Assembly (NCBI GenBank): GCA_000227505.4 | Contig: AGIF02000001.1 | Location: forward strand, 330,035-394,034 | Origin: a gamma proteobacterium HIMB55 | Lineage (GTDB): Bacteria; Pseudomonadota; Gammaproteobacteria; Pseudomonadales; Halieaceae | Reading direction: 5' to 3' | Length of the DNA: 64,000 bases | Shown here: in pieces, positions 23,709 through 33,639 of the stretch | Position numbering within the stretch: the first letter of the stretch is position 1 | How the letters are laid out: the number at the start of each line of letters is the position of its first letter | The notes under the pieces: generated by a model | The model's database searches: none | The model's input: the letters and a program-made list of their open reading frames with translations, nothing else | What the model was told of the DNA's origin: nothing | Made by a program: the position numbers and the translations under genes

Positions 23709-25514
23709 TCAGCTAAAGAGCGATGATGCTCCTTCCTCCGCACTGCTCACGGCGTTGCGGTTATTTGCAAAAATCTGGCGGCCAATCGTTCCCGGAACAC
23801 CTGGTGCCGCCGCATCAACACGCGATGCCAGCACGCTATCCTCAACTTTGGCAGACAACTCACCCGTGGTTGCGTCGAGACGGATCACGTCACCATTTTG
23901 TATTTTAGCCAATAGACCGCCCTTGGAAGCTTCAGGAACCAAGTGAATAGCTGCTGGAACTTTACCCGAGGCGCCACTCATGCGGCCATCTGTTACGAGC
24001 GCCACCTTGTGCCCTCGGTCTTGCAACACGCCAAGCATTGGCGTCAGTTTATGAAGCTCGGGCATGCCATTTGCCGCTGGGCCCTGAAAGCGCACCACGA
24101 CAATGCAATCTTTGTCGAGTTCACCCGCCTCAAAAAGAGGCTTGAGATCGTCTTGATCGTCGATTACCACGGCAGGGGCCTCGACAACATAGTGTTGCTC
24201 CTCCACCGCTGACGTTTTGATCACACTTCGTCCGAGGTTGCCTTCGAGCAGCTTTACACCGCCATTTGCCGCGAAAGGGGTCGCTGGCGTGGTCAAAATC
24301 TCAGGGTCGAGACTCGACTTTGCCGCGGATCGCCATTCGATCTTATCGCCAGAAAGCACCGGCTCCTGTGCGAAGTCGCCGAAGTTTTCGCCAAAGCAGG
24401 TTTTCGCGTCGCCATGCATGAGCCCGGCATCTAAGAGCGCGGTAAACAAAGTGCCTGTGCCGCCTGCCGCGTGGAAGTGATTCACGTCAGCAGAGCCGTT
24501 GGGGTAGACCCGTGCGATAAGAGGCGTAATGGCCGAAATCGCGTCGAAGTCGGACCAGTTCATGCGATAGCCCGCCGCGCGTGCGATCGCGATCAAGTGA
24601 ATACAGTGATTCGTTGAGCCACCTGAGGCGAGCAGCGCAACAAGCGCATTGACCAGTGCGCGTGCGTCCACGACGTCTGCCATTGGACGATAGTCTCGGC
24701 TTTGTGCAGTGATGCGTGTCACGTGCTCGGCAGCAAATTCGGTCAGTGCGTCGCGCAGTGGTGTGCCTGGGTTAACAAACGAACTACCTGGTAACTGCAA
24801 GCCCATGGCTTCCACCATGACTTGGTTACTGTTGGCCGTGCCATAAAACGTGCAGGTGCCGGGAGAGTGGTAAGACTGACTCTCGGCTTCGAGTAGCTCG
24901 TCGCGACCAATCTTACCTTCAGCAAAAAGCTGACGAATACGAACTTTCTCTTTGTTTGGTAGCCCGGATGTCATGGGGCCCGCAGGTACTGTCATTACAG
25001 GCAGATGCCCAAATTGCAGCGCACCGATCAGGAGGCCGGGAATAATCTTGTCGCAGACACCCAAGAGAAGCGCTGCGTCGAACATCTGGTGTGAGAGCGA
25101 CACGGCTGTCGCTTGGGCAATGATGTCGCGGCTAAAGAGACTCAGCTCCATGCCTGGCTGGCCTTGAGTAACGCCATCACACATGGCAGGAACGCCGCCC
25201 GCAATTTGTGCCGTGCTGCCCATTTTGCGAACCGCGGCTTTGATGCGCTCTGGGTAGTCTTTGTAGGGCTCGTGCGCCGATAACATGTCGTTATGCGCTG
25301 TCACGATGGCGATGTTAGCTGAGTCCATGAGTTTGATCACAGACTTATCGTCGCTAGAGCAAGCAGCCATGCCATGAGCAAGGTTACCGCAACTCAATTG
25401 CTTGCGATCTGGCGCGCCTGTGCGCATTGCTTCAATGTCGCTCAAGTAGTCGTCACGTAGGTTCTTGCTGCGATCCTCGATGGTGCGCGTTACCCGCAAA
25501 ATTTCAGCGTGCAT
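23709..25514 (-). CDS. edd: 6-phosphogluconate dehydratase
   Basis: Edd dehydrates 6-phosphogluconate to KDPG, the defining Entner-Doudoroff step, with an iron-sulfur cluster. The 601-residue protein is of IlvD/Edd type. Visible landmarks are [13 protein letters not shown] near residue 72, [20 protein letters not shown] and [12 protein letters not shown] with the expected cluster cysteines, and [17 protein letters not shown] near the C-terminus. It is the first gene of the edd-glk-eda-zwf-pgl operon. Its 134-bp upstream region carries two HexR-like boxes. Confidence 0.97.
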   Translation of the reverse strand: MHAEILRVTRTIEDRSKNLRDDYLSDIEAMRTGAPDRKQLSCGNLAHGMAACSSDDKSVIKLMDSANIAIVTAHNDMLSAHEPYKDYPERIKAAVRKMGSTAQIAGGVPAMCDGVTQGQPGMELSLFSRDIIAQATAVSLSHQMFDAALLLGVCDKIIPGLLIGALQFGHLPVMTVPAGPMTSGLPNKEKVRIRQLFAEGKIGRDELLEAESQSYHSPGTCTFYGTANSNQVMVEAMGLQLPGSSFVNPGTPLRDALTEFAAEHVTRITAQSRDYRPMADVVDARALVNALVALLASGGSTNHCIHLIAIARAAGYRMNWSDFDAISAITPLIARVYPNGSADVNHFHAAGGTGTLFTALLDAGLMHGDAKTCFGENFGDFAQEPVLSGDKIEWRSAAKSSLDPEILTTPATPFAANGGVKLLEGNLGRSVIKTSAVEEQHYVVEAPAVVIDDQDDLKPLFEAGELDKDCIVVVRFQGPAANGMPELHKLTPMLGVLQDRGHKVALVTDGRMSGASGKVPAAIHLVPEASKGGLLAKIQNGDVIRLDATTGELSAKVEDSVLASRVDAAAPGVPGTIGRQIFANNRNAVSSAEEGASSLFS

Positions 25515-25551
25515 GGCGATGTGTCTTCCCCCAATAATCTGCGGCGCATTA

Positions 25552-25566
25552 TGTAATAAAAATACA
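25552..25566. promoter_or_regulatory. HexR-like box 1 upstream of edd
   Basis: TGTAATAAAAATACA has intact TGTA/TACA arms and an AT core. It lies 37-52 bp before the edd start (read on the minus strand). A second box is centred 51 bp further upstream. Confidence 0.68.
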
Positions 25567-25602
25567 TAATTGGCGATATAAAACGGATTATAGGCATATT
25601 TT

Positions 25603-25617
25603 TGTAATTTTATTACG
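25603..25617. promoter_or_regulatory. HexR-like box 2 upstream of edd
   Basis: TGTAATTTTATTACG (reverse complement CGTAATAAAATTACA) differs from a perfect TGTAAT-N3-ATTACA palindrome by one outer base. Two boxes before one operon suggest cooperative or strong control. Confidence 0.7.
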
Positions 25618-25648
25618 CATTTGCGTGCTTGGGAGGGTTTACTGCGAC

Positions 25649-26542
25649 TTAACCCATTACGGCCTTACCCAACATGTAAGCACCTCGAATACCCGAGGCT
25701 GTGCCAAGACGCGGTGGTAGGATGAGCGAGGTAGTAGCGTCAGGTGAGTCTAGAGCTGGCAGATAGCCCCCTAGCGCTGATTGGCATTCTTTTCGGATTC
25801 GAGGAATCAAACCTGCGGTTTGACTGACACCACCACCAAAGATAATTTTTTCAGGCCGATGATGAAGAGCGATGTTTGCTGCAAGCTGACCAAGGTAAAA
25901 GGCCTCGATGTCATGAGCCTCGTGTTCTTGATCAAGGTCTGAAAGCGTCGCCCGCCATCGTTCAAAAATCGCAGGTCCCGATGCAAGGCCCTCTAGGCAG
26001 TCGCCATGAAAAGGGCAAACCCCGGCAAAGGCGACATCCTCTGCATATCGTGGAACACGGATATGACCAATTTCGGGGTGTGAGGTGCCATTACTGATCA
26101 TGCCGCTGTGCACGATGCCCACGCCAATGCCGGTGCCAACCGTGACATACGCGAGATGGTTGATTGGCCTATCAATATCCCAAGCAGCTTCCGCGAGTGC
26201 CGCGCCATTTACATCTGACTCAATGCCGACTGGACAGTTAAACGTGCGCTGGAAGTACTCGCGCAAATTAACACCGGCCCAGCCCTCTTTTGGCGTCTCG
26301 CCTATCGTGCCAAATGTGGTGCTGGTGGGATCAATTTCAATGGGGCCAAAGCTCGCGATGCCGACCGCGCTCAGTGTATCTCCCTGTAACTTTTGATTAA
26401 TAGCGTCGACTACAGATGAGAGTGTGGTTTCTGGGTCGGCAGTAGGAACGATGATGCGTTCCTCAAGTTGATCACCTCGGCAGACCGAGATGACAAATTT
26501 CGTACCGCCCGCTTCAATGGCTGCAATGGTCGGTAGTGTCAT
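25649..26542 (-). CDS. ROK-family sugar kinase (fructokinase/mannokinase-like)
   Basis: This 297-residue kinase has the ROK N-terminal phosphate loop [15 protein letters not shown]. Its zinc motif, [18 protein letters not shown] (about 175-192), has the Cys-x-His-x-Cys pattern, and [10 protein letters not shown] is near the C-terminus. It resembles the fructokinase branch of ROK proteins (YdhR/GmuE-like, E. coli Mak). It would supply a hexose 6-phosphate such as fructose 6-phosphate. An in-frame ATG at 26560 would add six residues; neither start has a strong ribosome site. The gene lies 134 bp upstream of edd on the same strand, with the HexR-like boxes in between, so it may be transcribed separately. 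Sugar specificity is inference. Confidence 0.85.
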   Translation of the reverse strand: MTLPTIAAIEAGGTKFVISVCRGDQLEERIIVPTADPETTLSSVVDAINQKLQGDTLSAVGIASFGPIEIDPTSTTFGTIGETPKEGWAGVNLREYFQRTFNCPVGIESDVNGAALAEAAWDIDRPINHLAYVTVGTGIGVGIVHSGMISNGTSHPEIGHIRVPRYAEDVAFAGVCPFHGDCLEGLASGPAIFERWRATLSDLDQEHEAHDIEAFYLGQLAANIALHHRPEKIIFGGGVSQTAGLIPRIRKECQSALGGYLPALDSPDATTSLILPPRLGTASGIRGAYMLGKAVMG

Positions 26543-26645
26543 CTGAAACAGCGTGCCCACATTGTGGAAAAGAACAAGGCTGATGCGAGTGCATCAGCCG
26601 ATTTGATAGCAAGGTTGGTAGATAAATTTACCAAGCGCTGGCCTG

Positions 26646-27074
26646 TTAGAGCTGGACGGTAAACATCACCGCATGGACCGCGAGCATCAGTAGTGCAATG
26701 TGTGAGATTGCAAACAGCGCAAAGCGAACGGGGATCGTATTGACCTGCATTTGCCATAAGCTGTGGAGAATGCGTGCGATCGCGAAGGTCCATGCTGCGT
26801 AGCAAGAGGCGGCTGAGGTATCACCCGCCATCGCTAGGATGATGACCATGGCGTAAAAGACAGTGGGCTGCTCCATCAGGTGTTCGTAGTTGTGGCGCGT
26901 CCACTTCACTTTGTCGGGTGTTTCAGCCTCGGCGTCTGGCCCTCTAAAACCTGCGGGGAGGTCACCAACTTTTGCGCCTGTACCCATCAATCTCACTGCG
27001 TAGATAAAGAACATCAGAACCGACCAAAGGCCAAGCACCGCTGCGGCACCCAAAATAGGATTAACTGATTCCAT
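26646..27074 (-). CDS. MAPEG family integral membrane protein
   Basis: This 142-residue protein has four predicted membrane helices (about 7-28, 68-85, 88-108, 117-140). The MAPEG signature NYEHLMEQPTVFYAMVI comes before the second helix. MAPEG proteins are membrane enzymes related to glutathione transferases and leukotriene C4 synthase; bacterial members are mostly uncharacterised. The gene stands alone on the minus strand, divergent from fabV, 72 bp beyond the ROK kinase start. Substrate unknown. Confidence 0.85.
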   Translation of the reverse strand: MESVNPILGAAAVLGLWSVLMFFIYAVRLMGTGAKVGDLPAGFRGPDAEAETPDKVKWTRHNYEHLMEQPTVFYAMVIILAMAGDTSAASCYAAWTFAIARILHSLWQMQVNTIPVRFALFAISHIALLMLAVHAVMFTVQL

Positions 27075-27218
27075 AACCGATCTCCGTTTTCGATTTAATT
27101 TTTCTTAGCATTATTGTGTGCTTCAGGAGCCGTAGCGCCCGTCGCCACCAGAGTGTCTAACGAAACGCGGCTTGCATGCTAGACTTCAGCTCCAAAATTT
27201 TGAGCGAGAGTGTTATCG

Positions 27219-28409
27219 ATGGTCATCAAGCCAAAAGTCCGTGGATTTCTATGTACGACAACACACCCAGTCGGTTGCGACGAAAATGTTCGCCGTCAGA
27301 TCGAACATGTTCAGTCAAAGGGTGAGATAGCCGATGGCCCGAAACGCGTTTTAGTGCTTGGGTCCTCCACTGGCTACGGTTTGGCGTCTCGTATTACAGC
27401 GGCATTTGGCTCTGGTGCCTCGACGATTGGCGTTTTCTTTGAAAAGGAAGGAAACGAGAAAAAGCCGGGCACAGCAGGGTGGTACAACTCAGCTGCGTTT
27501 CACCGATACGCAGATGAAGCTGGGCTTTACGCAAAGAGTATCAATGGCGATGCGTTCTCGGCTGAGCTCAAAGATCGTGTGATTGACCTGATCAAGGAAG
27601 ATCTTGGTCAGGTCGACCTTGTGGTCTACAGCCTTGCGGCGCCTCGCCGCACACACCCGGTAACCGGTGATGTTCACGTTTCCACGCTCAAACCCATCGG
27701 ATCGCCCGCAGTACAGAAAGGCATCAACACCGATAAGGGGATCATTCAAGAGTTCCACTTAGAGCCAGCTTCTCAGGAAGAGATCGACAATACCGTTGCG
27801 GTAATGGGTGGTGAAGATTGGGAAATGTGGATCGAGGCGCTCGATAATGCCGGCGTTTTGGCCGACGGCGCAAAGACTACTGCTTACACCTACATAGGCG
27901 AGAAGATCACCTGGGATATTTACTGGCACGGCACCATTGGTGCTGCGAAAAAAGACCTCGACAAGCGGGTTGTTGGCATCCGCGAGCGTCTCGCCGCCAA
28001 GGGGGGCGATGCGCGCGTATCGGTTTTAAAGGCGGTCGTGACACAAGCATCCGCCGCCATCCCTGCAATGCCTATATACCTGGCTATCTTGTTTAAGGTT
28101 ATGAAAGCCCGTGGTACGCACGAGGGCTGTATCGAGCAAATCGATCGTCTCTTCCGCGAGGCCATGTACGGCGACAAAGCACTTGATGAGGAAGGACGAC
28201 AGCGAGTTGATGATCTTGAGCTGTTGCCCGAAGTGCAGGCTGAAGTCTCAGAGTTGTGGGCCCAAATTGGAACAGAGAATCTCGACGAGTTGTCAGACTT
28301 TGCGGGCTACCGCGAGGAGTTCTTGCAGTTATTCGGCTTCGAAGTCGCCGGTGTTGATTATGACGCCGATGTTGACCCCGCAATCACGATCGCGCAAATG
28401 GTGAGCTGA
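27219..28409 (+). CDS. fabV: trans-2-enoyl-CoA/ACP reductase (NADH)
   Basis: FabV reduces the 2-enoyl thioester in the last step of each fatty-acid elongation cycle and is known for resistance to triclosan. The 396-residue protein starts [20 protein letters not shown], typical of the family. It has the NADH-binding [16 protein letters not shown] region and the catalytic Tyr-x8-Lys pair, Tyr235 (YWHGTIGAA) and Lys244. These numbers coincide with those of characterised FabV. The ATG at 27219 is preferred over an in-frame TTG at 27210. It heads a lipid-metabolism run with the MBL-fold hydrolase 1 bp downstream. Confidence 0.95.
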   Translation: MVIKPKVRGFLCTTTHPVGCDENVRRQIEHVQSKGEIADGPKRVLVLGSSTGYGLASRITAAFGSGASTIGVFFEKEGNEKKPGTAGWYNSAAFHRYADEAGLYAKSINGDAFSAELKDRVIDLIKEDLGQVDLVVYSLAAPRRTHPVTGDVHVSTLKPIGSPAVQKGINTDKGIIQEFHLEPASQEEIDNTVAVMGGEDWEMWIEALDNAGVLADGAKTTAYTYIGEKITWDIYWHGTIGAAKKDLDKRVVGIRERLAAKGGDARVSVLKAVVTQASAAIPAMPIYLAILFKVMKARGTHEGCIEQIDRLFREAMYGDKALDEEGRQRVDDLELLPEVQAEVSELWAQIGTENLDELSDFAGYREEFLQLFGFEVAGVDYDADVDPAITIAQMVS

Positions 28410-28410
28410 T

Positions 28411-29235
28411 ATGCAGGCATACGATGAAGCAGTGCAGGTTTCGCCTAGGATTAGGCGATTAATTGCTCCCAACCCCAGCGTTATGACGGGGCCGGGAACC
28501 AATACCTACATTATTGGTACTGAAGACTTGGCGGTAATCGACCCAGGTCCCGCAATCGACGAGCACATTGAACATATCTTGAACGTGGGTGATGGGCGCA
28601 TCAGTCAGATTTTGTGTACTCACACCCACCCCGATCACTCACCCGCCGCAGCTCACCTTGCGCGTGAGCTGGGCGTGCCCATGATTGGCGCAGTGACGGC
28701 TGACGATCAACATCAAGACCTGACCTTTCAGCCCGACGTTCACTTGGAGCAAGACGCTGTTTTTTCAGGGAAGGATTGGTCAATCCGAGCGATCCACACC
28801 CCCGGCCATGTAGACAACCACTACTGCTTCCTGCTCGAGGAGGAGGGTATGGTCTTTGCGGGCGATCACATTATGAATGGATCGACGGTTGTCATTGTTC
28901 CACCCGGCGGCAATATGAAGGACTACATCGAGTCGCTTCAGCGCCTACTGAACTACGATGTGAAAGCCATCGCACCGGGCCACGGCGAGGTAATTCAAGG
29001 CTGCCGCGATGAAGTGGAGAAACTCGTTAGACACCGACTCATGCGTGAGGCAAAAGTTGTTGCTAATTTAGAGCGAGGAGGCCCCGTTCCTATCGAAACG
29101 CTCGTTGTATCCGTATACGATGACGTGCCTGAAACGATGCACCGATGGGCGCAACTATCGCTACTCGCGCATCTACTAAAACTTGAAATTGAAGGCCGGG
29201 CTCAACAAGAGGCTGGTGTGTGGTCGCTTACTTAG
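28411..29235 (+). CDS. metallo-beta-lactamase-fold hydrolase (LACTB2/glyoxalase II-like)
   Basis: This 274-residue protein has the metal motif THTHPDHSP (about 70-78) and the further ligands in HTPGHVDNHY, FAGDHIMNG and APGHGEV. These give the complete two-metal set of MBL hydrolases. A C-terminal winged-helix-like tail (about 210-274) is as in LACTB2-type proteins. It begins one base after the fabV stop, so it is co-transcribed. Possible substrates include thioesters or nucleic-acid ends; the sequence does not decide. The link to fabV and an acyl-CoA ligase favours a thioester role, as inference. Confidence 0.88.
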   Translation: MQAYDEAVQVSPRIRRLIAPNPSVMTGPGTNTYIIGTEDLAVIDPGPAIDEHIEHILNVGDGRISQILCTHTHPDHSPAAAHLARELGVPMIGAVTADDQHQDLTFQPDVHLEQDAVFSGKDWSIRAIHTPGHVDNHYCFLLEEEGMVFAGDHIMNGSTVVIVPPGGNMKDYIESLQRLLNYDVKAIAPGHGEVIQGCRDEVEKLVRHRLMREAKVVANLERGGPVPIETLVVSVYDDVPETMHRWAQLSLLAHLLKLEIEGRAQQEAGVWSLT

Positions 29236-29322
29236 TCGCACTAGAAATCGACCGCAGCAATACACTAACGATAACAGCTATAAATAAGAGCTAAACATAA
29301 CAGCTATACAGAGAGGTAAATC

Positions 29323-30948
29323 ATGCAAGGCTTGATGATGGATTTCCCACTGACGATTACGTCGATCATGGAGCACGCAGAACGTGTCCACGGAGCGCAG
29401 GAGATCGTATCCGTAACACGAGACAATCCAAGACATCGCTACACCTACGCGGATGCGTTCGGTCGAGTGCGCCAGCTCGCTAACGCAATGAAGGCTTGGG
29501 GAATGTCACCAAGCGATCGTGTGGCAACGCTTGCTTGGAATGACTACCGGCACTTTGAGACGTACTACGCATCGGCGTGCTCGGGTTACGTCTGCCACAC
29601 CATCAACCCGCGTCTCTTTCCTGAGCAGATTGTTTACATTATCAATCACGCGGAAGATCAATATGTATTTCTAGATCCTGACTTCTGGCCGCTGATTGAG
29701 CAGGTTGCGCCGCAATGTCCTGGCGTCAAGGGCTGGGTCGTAATGACAACCGCTGAGCATATGCCTGAGACGTCCGTTGCGAATGTCCATTGCTACGAAG
29801 ACGTCGTTACCGGTCAGCCCGATAGCTTCGAGTGGCCTGCCATCGATGAAAACGAAGCATGCGCACTTTGCTACACCTCAGGCACCACAGGTAACCCCAA
29901 AGGTGTTCTCTACAGCCACCGCTCTACAGTGCTGCACACCTACGCAACCATGATGCCCGACTCGATGAACATTTCGTCAGCGGATGTTGTGCTCCCAATT
30001 GTTCCTATGTTCCACGTTAACGCCTGGGGCAATCCCTACGCCTGTCCTGTGGCGGGTGCGAAGATGGTGATGCCAGGTAATAAGATGGGTGATGGCCCGA
30101 CACTGGCGACACTGATCAATGAGGAAGGTGTGACTATGTCGGCGGGTGTTCCCACTGTTTGGTTGAACCTACTTGCACATTTGCGATCGAGCGGTGAGCG
30201 CGTTGATACGCTCCAGCGCGTCGTTGTCGGTGGTTCTGCCTGCCCACTCTCGGTAATGGAGGAGTTTGACACTTACGGTGTTGATACTCGTCATGCCTGG
30301 GGCATGACTGAAATGAGCCCACTGGGTACGTCGAATTCTTCGGGCGCTCGACGAAACCAATACGACGCTGAGACCTTTGCCAGCATGCGGACCAATGTGG
30401 GCCAGCCCATCTTTGGCGTTGAGGTGAAGATTACCGACGACGATAACAACGAACTGCCCTGGGATGGCGTTGCCTTTGGTGCGCTCAAAGTGCGTGGGCC
30501 TTGGATTTGCTCGAGCTACTTTAAGCTCGATGGCAGCTCTGCCCACGAGGAAGAGGGCTGGTTTGAAACAGGCGACGTTGCCAGCATCGACGCCCGCGGC
30601 AATGTGTCGATCACTGACCGTACCAAAGACGTGATCAAGTCGGGCGGCGAGTGGATCTCCTCGATCGAGGTTGAGAACTGCGCGACAGGTCATCCGATGG
30701 TCGCTGAGGCCGCGGTTATTGGCCGCATCCATCCCAAGTGGGGCGAGCGCCCACTCTTGATTGTGGTGAAGAACGGTGAGGGTGATGTCACGCCAGACGA
30801 GCTGAAGACGTTCTTGGATGGCAAGATTGCGAAGTGGTGGATTCCAGATGATGTCCAGTACATCGAGGAGATGCCACACACGGCAACGGGCAAAATCCAG
30901 AAGATGAAGCTCCGGGAAATGTTTGACGACTATCAATTCCCAGCTTAA
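29323..30948 (+). CDS. fatty acyl-CoA ligase, AlkK-like AMP-binding enzyme
   Basis: This 541-residue adenylate-forming enzyme has the P-loop-like motif [17 protein letters not shown] (about 184-200). The A5 region is [21 protein letters not shown] holds the conserved Asp, and a C-terminal [11 protein letters not shown] carries the catalytic Lys. The N-terminus [24 protein letters not shown] matches medium-chain acyl-CoA ligases of the AlkK group, a group that also includes DmdB-type methylmercaptopropionate-CoA ligases. It activates a fatty acid with ATP and CoA in the cytoplasm. A strong terminator follows. Exact acid specificity is not readable. Confidence 0.9.
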   Translation: MQGLMMDFPLTITSIMEHAERVHGAQEIVSVTRDNPRHRYTYADAFGRVRQLANAMKAWGMSPSDRVATLAWNDYRHFETYYASACSGYVCHTINPRLFPEQIVYIINHAEDQYVFLDPDFWPLIEQVAPQCPGVKGWVVMTTAEHMPETSVANVHCYEDVVTGQPDSFEWPAIDENEACALCYTSGTTGNPKGVLYSHRSTVLHTYATMMPDSMNISSADVVLPIVPMFHVNAWGNPYACPVAGAKMVMPGNKMGDGPTLATLINEEGVTMSAGVPTVWLNLLAHLRSSGERVDTLQRVVVGGSACPLSVMEEFDTYGVDTRHAWGMTEMSPLGTSNSSGARRNQYDAETFASMRTNVGQPIFGVEVKITDDDNNELPWDGVAFGALKVRGPWICSSYFKLDGSSAHEEEGWFETGDVASIDARGNVSITDRTKDVIKSGGEWISSIEVENCATGHPMVAEAAVIGRIHPKWGERPLLIVVKNGEGDVTPDELKTFLDGKIAKWWIPDDVQYIEEMPHTATGKIQKMKLREMFDDYQFPA

Positions 30949-30966
30949 TTAGCAGAAATGCTCGGC

Positions 30967-30993
30967 AAAGCCCCGCTTTCGCGGGGCTTTTTT
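30967..30993 (+). terminator. Rho-independent terminator after the acyl-CoA ligase
   Basis: AAAGCCCCGC pairs with GCGGGGCTTT around a tiny loop and runs into a T-tract. It is a strong, textbook hairpin. Confidence 0.96.
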
Positions 30994-31132
30994 ATTTCTG
31001 CCTCTAAAACGCGATTACCCCGCCTGACGAGCCGCAAGGCTTTTATGCACTCGACTTTTGTGCCCAAGTCTTTTGTAAGAATGCCGTGTATGGGACTATG
31101 TTTTGGCGAAACATAAGCAGTAGAAAATAACC

Positions 31133-32380
31133 ATGTCCGAAACCACGCCTTCTTTTTGGCAGCAGCTCCTGGGGCGACGCATGATTATTTGCGTCTTTAC
31201 GGGATTTGCCTCGGGGATGCCACTGTATCTATTGCTGCAACTGGTCCCAGCTTGGCTGAGAGACAGTGGTGTATCCCTCGCGGAAATCGGTCTCTTTGCC
31301 CTGGTTGGTTTGCCGTACACATGGAAAGTGATGTGGGCGCCTTTGATAGACCGCGTCCGACTACCGTTGGGTTTGCGTCGAGGCTGGATGTTGCTTACGC
31401 AAATAGGGCTGATTCTGTCCATTGGGTTTATGGGGTCGATCGACCCTGCCGCTAACCTTAGCCTTGTCGCCGTCATGGCGACCGTGATTGCCGTTTTCAG
31501 CGCATCGCAAGACGTTGCTATCGACGCCTATCGACGAGAACTCTTGTCCGACGCGGAGTTGGGTTTCGGGAACTCCGTTCACGTCCAGGCCTACAGAATC
31601 TCGAGTTTGATACCGGGCTCACTTGCACTGATCTTGGCAGATCAGCTGCCCTGGAGTTTGGTGTTTTGGATTACCGCTGCCTTTATGGGGGTGGGAGTCG
31701 GCATGAGCCTTTTTGTCAGTGAGCCCGAGCGCCCAGAGATACAGCAGCGCGATATCTATTCGACTGTGATCAAGCCATTTACCGACTACATCGATCGGCG
31801 GGGTGTCCAAGGCGTTCTACTCGCTATGGTGTTCATGGTGCTCTACAAGCTCGGTGACAACATGGCGACTGCCTTATCGACCCCCTTTTATCTCGATTTA
31901 GGTTTTACCAAAACCGAGATTGGTATTTGGGCGAAGAACGCAGGCTTATGGAGCAGCATCGCCGGCGCCATGTTGGGCGGCGCAATCATGCTCCGTATCA
32001 GTATCAATAAAGCGCTCTGGCTTTTTGGCTTCGTCCAGCTTCTGAGTATCGGCGGATTTGCCATTCTCGCGCTGAGCGGTCCTATTGTCTGGCTACTCGC
32101 TGCTGTCATTAGTTTTGAATATTTGGGTGTAGGGCTTGGTACCGCAGCCTTTGTCGCGTATATGGCGCGGGAGTCCAGTCGCACCTTTGCGGCGACGCAG
32201 TTCGCGTTGTTCACTGCGTTGGCAGCATTCCCTCGCTCGATGGCAAATGCAGCTACCGGCTTTTTGGTGGAGAGCGTTGGTTGGGTTGAGTTCTTTTTAA
32301 TCTGTATGCTCGCGGCTGTTCCCGGCATGTTGCTACTGATTTGGGTGGCGCCTTGGAATGGTGGTGACTCGTATCAATGA
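31133..32380 (+). CDS. ampG: AmpG-like MFS permease
   Basis: AmpG imports GlcNAc-anhydromuropeptides released from the cell wall for recycling. The 415-residue protein has about 12 membrane helices. It shows the AmpG hallmarks: FTGFASGMPLYLLLQLVPAW near the N-terminus, GLPYTWKVMWAPLIDRV (about 63-79), and the ASQDVAIDAYRRELL segment. It is shorter than E. coli AmpG (491), which has two extra helices, as seen in other short AmpG-type proteins. Its stop overlaps the ATG of the next gene. Family-level assignment is good; strict muropeptide specificity is inferred. Confidence 0.85.
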   Translation: MSETTPSFWQQLLGRRMIICVFTGFASGMPLYLLLQLVPAWLRDSGVSLAEIGLFALVGLPYTWKVMWAPLIDRVRLPLGLRRGWMLLTQIGLILSIGFMGSIDPAANLSLVAVMATVIAVFSASQDVAIDAYRRELLSDAELGFGNSVHVQAYRISSLIPGSLALILADQLPWSLVFWITAAFMGVGVGMSLFVSEPERPEIQQRDIYSTVIKPFTDYIDRRGVQGVLLAMVFMVLYKLGDNMATALSTPFYLDLGFTKTEIGIWAKNAGLWSSIAGAMLGGAIMLRISINKALWLFGFVQLLSIGGFAILALSGPIVWLLAAVISFEYLGVGLGTAAFVAYMARESSRTFAATQFALFTALAAFPRSMANAATGFLVESVGWVEFFLICMLAAVPGMLLLIWVAPWNGGDSYQ

Positions 32381-32961
32381 TTTCCCTGCCGACGATTACT
32401 GCTAACGCTCGAGGTTCTGAGTGCTCACCAAAGCAGATTGATGCCAGTGAGCGGACTGGCGCAGGAAGTAAAGCGGTTACCAGGACGGGCGTAACTAACG
32501 GTATGGCGTCTGTGGCAATTGCGATGGGCTTGATCATGAGCGTCATCCCCAATGGGTCGATTGCAGAGGTTGGGAAGCATCACGAGGTTAATTTAGCGAA
32601 GGCGGTTCGGCTGAGTACTTCCGAGATTCTTAAGACGTTTTCAGACACACTCGATCGCGGCGCCGTTCAGAGCAAAAGGGGTATCTCTGCCGAGACTCGA
32701 TGGCTTTCGAGTGGTGGCTTTGAGTCACGCTGGTGGCGGGAGACAGGCGAGGGGCCAAAAATAAATGTGGTTTCAGGACGCTGGAAGGCAGAGAACAATG
32801 AGCGCTGCGTTTTGTTTCAGGACGCCCCGGTCGGCGAGTGGCAATGCACGCCCGTATTCCGGCGCGCCGACGGAGCCATCATCTCACTAAACGGGGATGG
32901 TAGCGTGCATGGTGTTCATCAAATATCGCCTCTTGAATTATCCGCTGAAGACCCGCACTAA
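32377..32961 (+). CDS. hypothetical protein, probably exported
   Basis: I do not recognise this 194-residue protein. The ATG at 32377 overlaps the ampG stop (ATGA). A second in-frame ATG at 32503 would begin directly at a signal-peptide-like stretch (MASVAIAMGLIMSVIPNGSIAE) and may be the true start, giving 152 residues. The rest is soluble and rich in Trp and Arg (SRWWRETGEG, GRWKAENNERCVLF, GEWQCTP), with two Cys that could form a disulfide. Translational coupling to ampG and the likely signal peptide suggest an envelope role. It has no obvious catalytic motif. Confidence 0.65.
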   Translation: MISLPTITANARGSECSPKQIDASERTGAGSKAVTRTGVTNGMASVAIAMGLIMSVIPNGSIAEVGKHHEVNLAKAVRLSTSEILKTFSDTLDRGAVQSKRGISAETRWLSSGGFESRWWRETGEGPKINVVSGRWKAENNERCVLFQDAPVGEWQCTPVFRRADGAIISLNGDGSVHGVHQISPLELSAEDPH

Positions 32962-33027
32962 TACCCCTTATCGCGGGAACGGTGCTGGAATAGACTGGTG
33001 CTGATGACGTAGCTGAGGAAAAGCCGC

Positions 33028-33489
33028 ATGCCATTACTGCTACTTGCTTATCCCTTCTTGGAGCTCTGGTCGTTATTGGAGCTCAGTGCCGAGGCCGGCG
33101 CGCTGGCAACCATCGCTTACATCTTACTGATGATTGTGCTCGGCTACTGGCTACTTCAGATGGCGGGGCGCTCTGCGCTACTGACGGCAGGTCGATTTCC
33201 CTCGGCTGCGGCGATTCGTGGGCAGCTCTTTGCGGGTGAGATCAGTGTGGCCTTTGGTGCCGTGCTGTTGATGATCCCCGGGTTGATTTCCGATTTCCTC
33301 GCGCTCTACGTTTTTCTGAGAGCGGCTTTTAAAGCGGTCTTTGGTGGCCCAAGTTCCCGTGGAGGACCCGGAGCTGCGCAGCCGGAGCGTGACATCCCTA
33401 ACCATCGGCCCGACCATTCGTCGGAGAGCACTAGTGAGCGTGGTCCCGTCACGCTCGAGGGCGATTTCTCCCGAGTTGACGACGACTAA
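33028..33489 (+). CDS. fxsA: FxsA family membrane protein
   Basis: FxsA proteins are small inner-membrane proteins; in E. coli FxsA counters exclusion of phage T7 by the F plasmid. The 153-residue protein has three or four membrane segments in its first 105 residues. It includes the family motif GEISVAFGAVLLMIPGLISDFLA (about 70-92), followed by a polar, disordered tail. It lies directly upstream of groES-groEL, a position also seen in Pseudomonas. The spacing of 150 bp holds an independent heat-shock promoter, so co-regulation is not assured. Confidence 0.88.
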   Translation: MPLLLLAYPFLELWSLLELSAEAGALATIAYILLMIVLGYWLLQMAGRSALLTAGRFPSAAAIRGQLFAGEISVAFGAVLLMIPGLISDFLALYVFLRAAFKAVFGGPSSRGGPGAAQPERDIPNHRPDHSSESTSERGPVTLEGDFSRVDDD

Positions 33490-33519
33490 ACCCCATCATT
33501 TCCGTTTTTTTAATGCTTT

Positions 33520-33546
33520 TTAGCACTCTCGCGACTTGAGTGCTAA
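33520..33546. promoter_or_regulatory. CIRCE element (HrcA operator) upstream of groES
   Basis: TTAGCACTC-N9-GAGTGCTAA is a perfect match to the CIRCE inverted repeat bound by the HrcA repressor. It sits immediately upstream of a sigma-32-type promoter. hrcA itself is not in the window. Confidence 0.96.
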
Positions 33547-33552
33547 AAAAGT

Positions 33553-33578
33553 CTTGAAATTGTTTTTTGAGTCCCCAT
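33553..33578 (+). promoter_or_regulatory. sigma-32 (RpoH) type promoter of groESL
   Basis: CTTGAAA, 13 bp and CCCCAT match the heat-shock sigma factor consensus (CTTGAAA, 11-16 bp, CCCCAT). It lies 6 bp after the CIRCE element and about 60 bp before the groES start codon. Confidence 0.9.
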
Positions 33579-33639
33579 TATTCCCTCAGCCCTCTCTGGG
33601 GGATAAGAAAAGTAATCGTCATTTTGGAGATTGAAACCC

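Noticed and set aside
30169-30936. 255-residue minus-strand frame opposite the acyl-CoA ligase
   Set aside because: It is fully antisense to a well-supported enzyme and shows no domain features.
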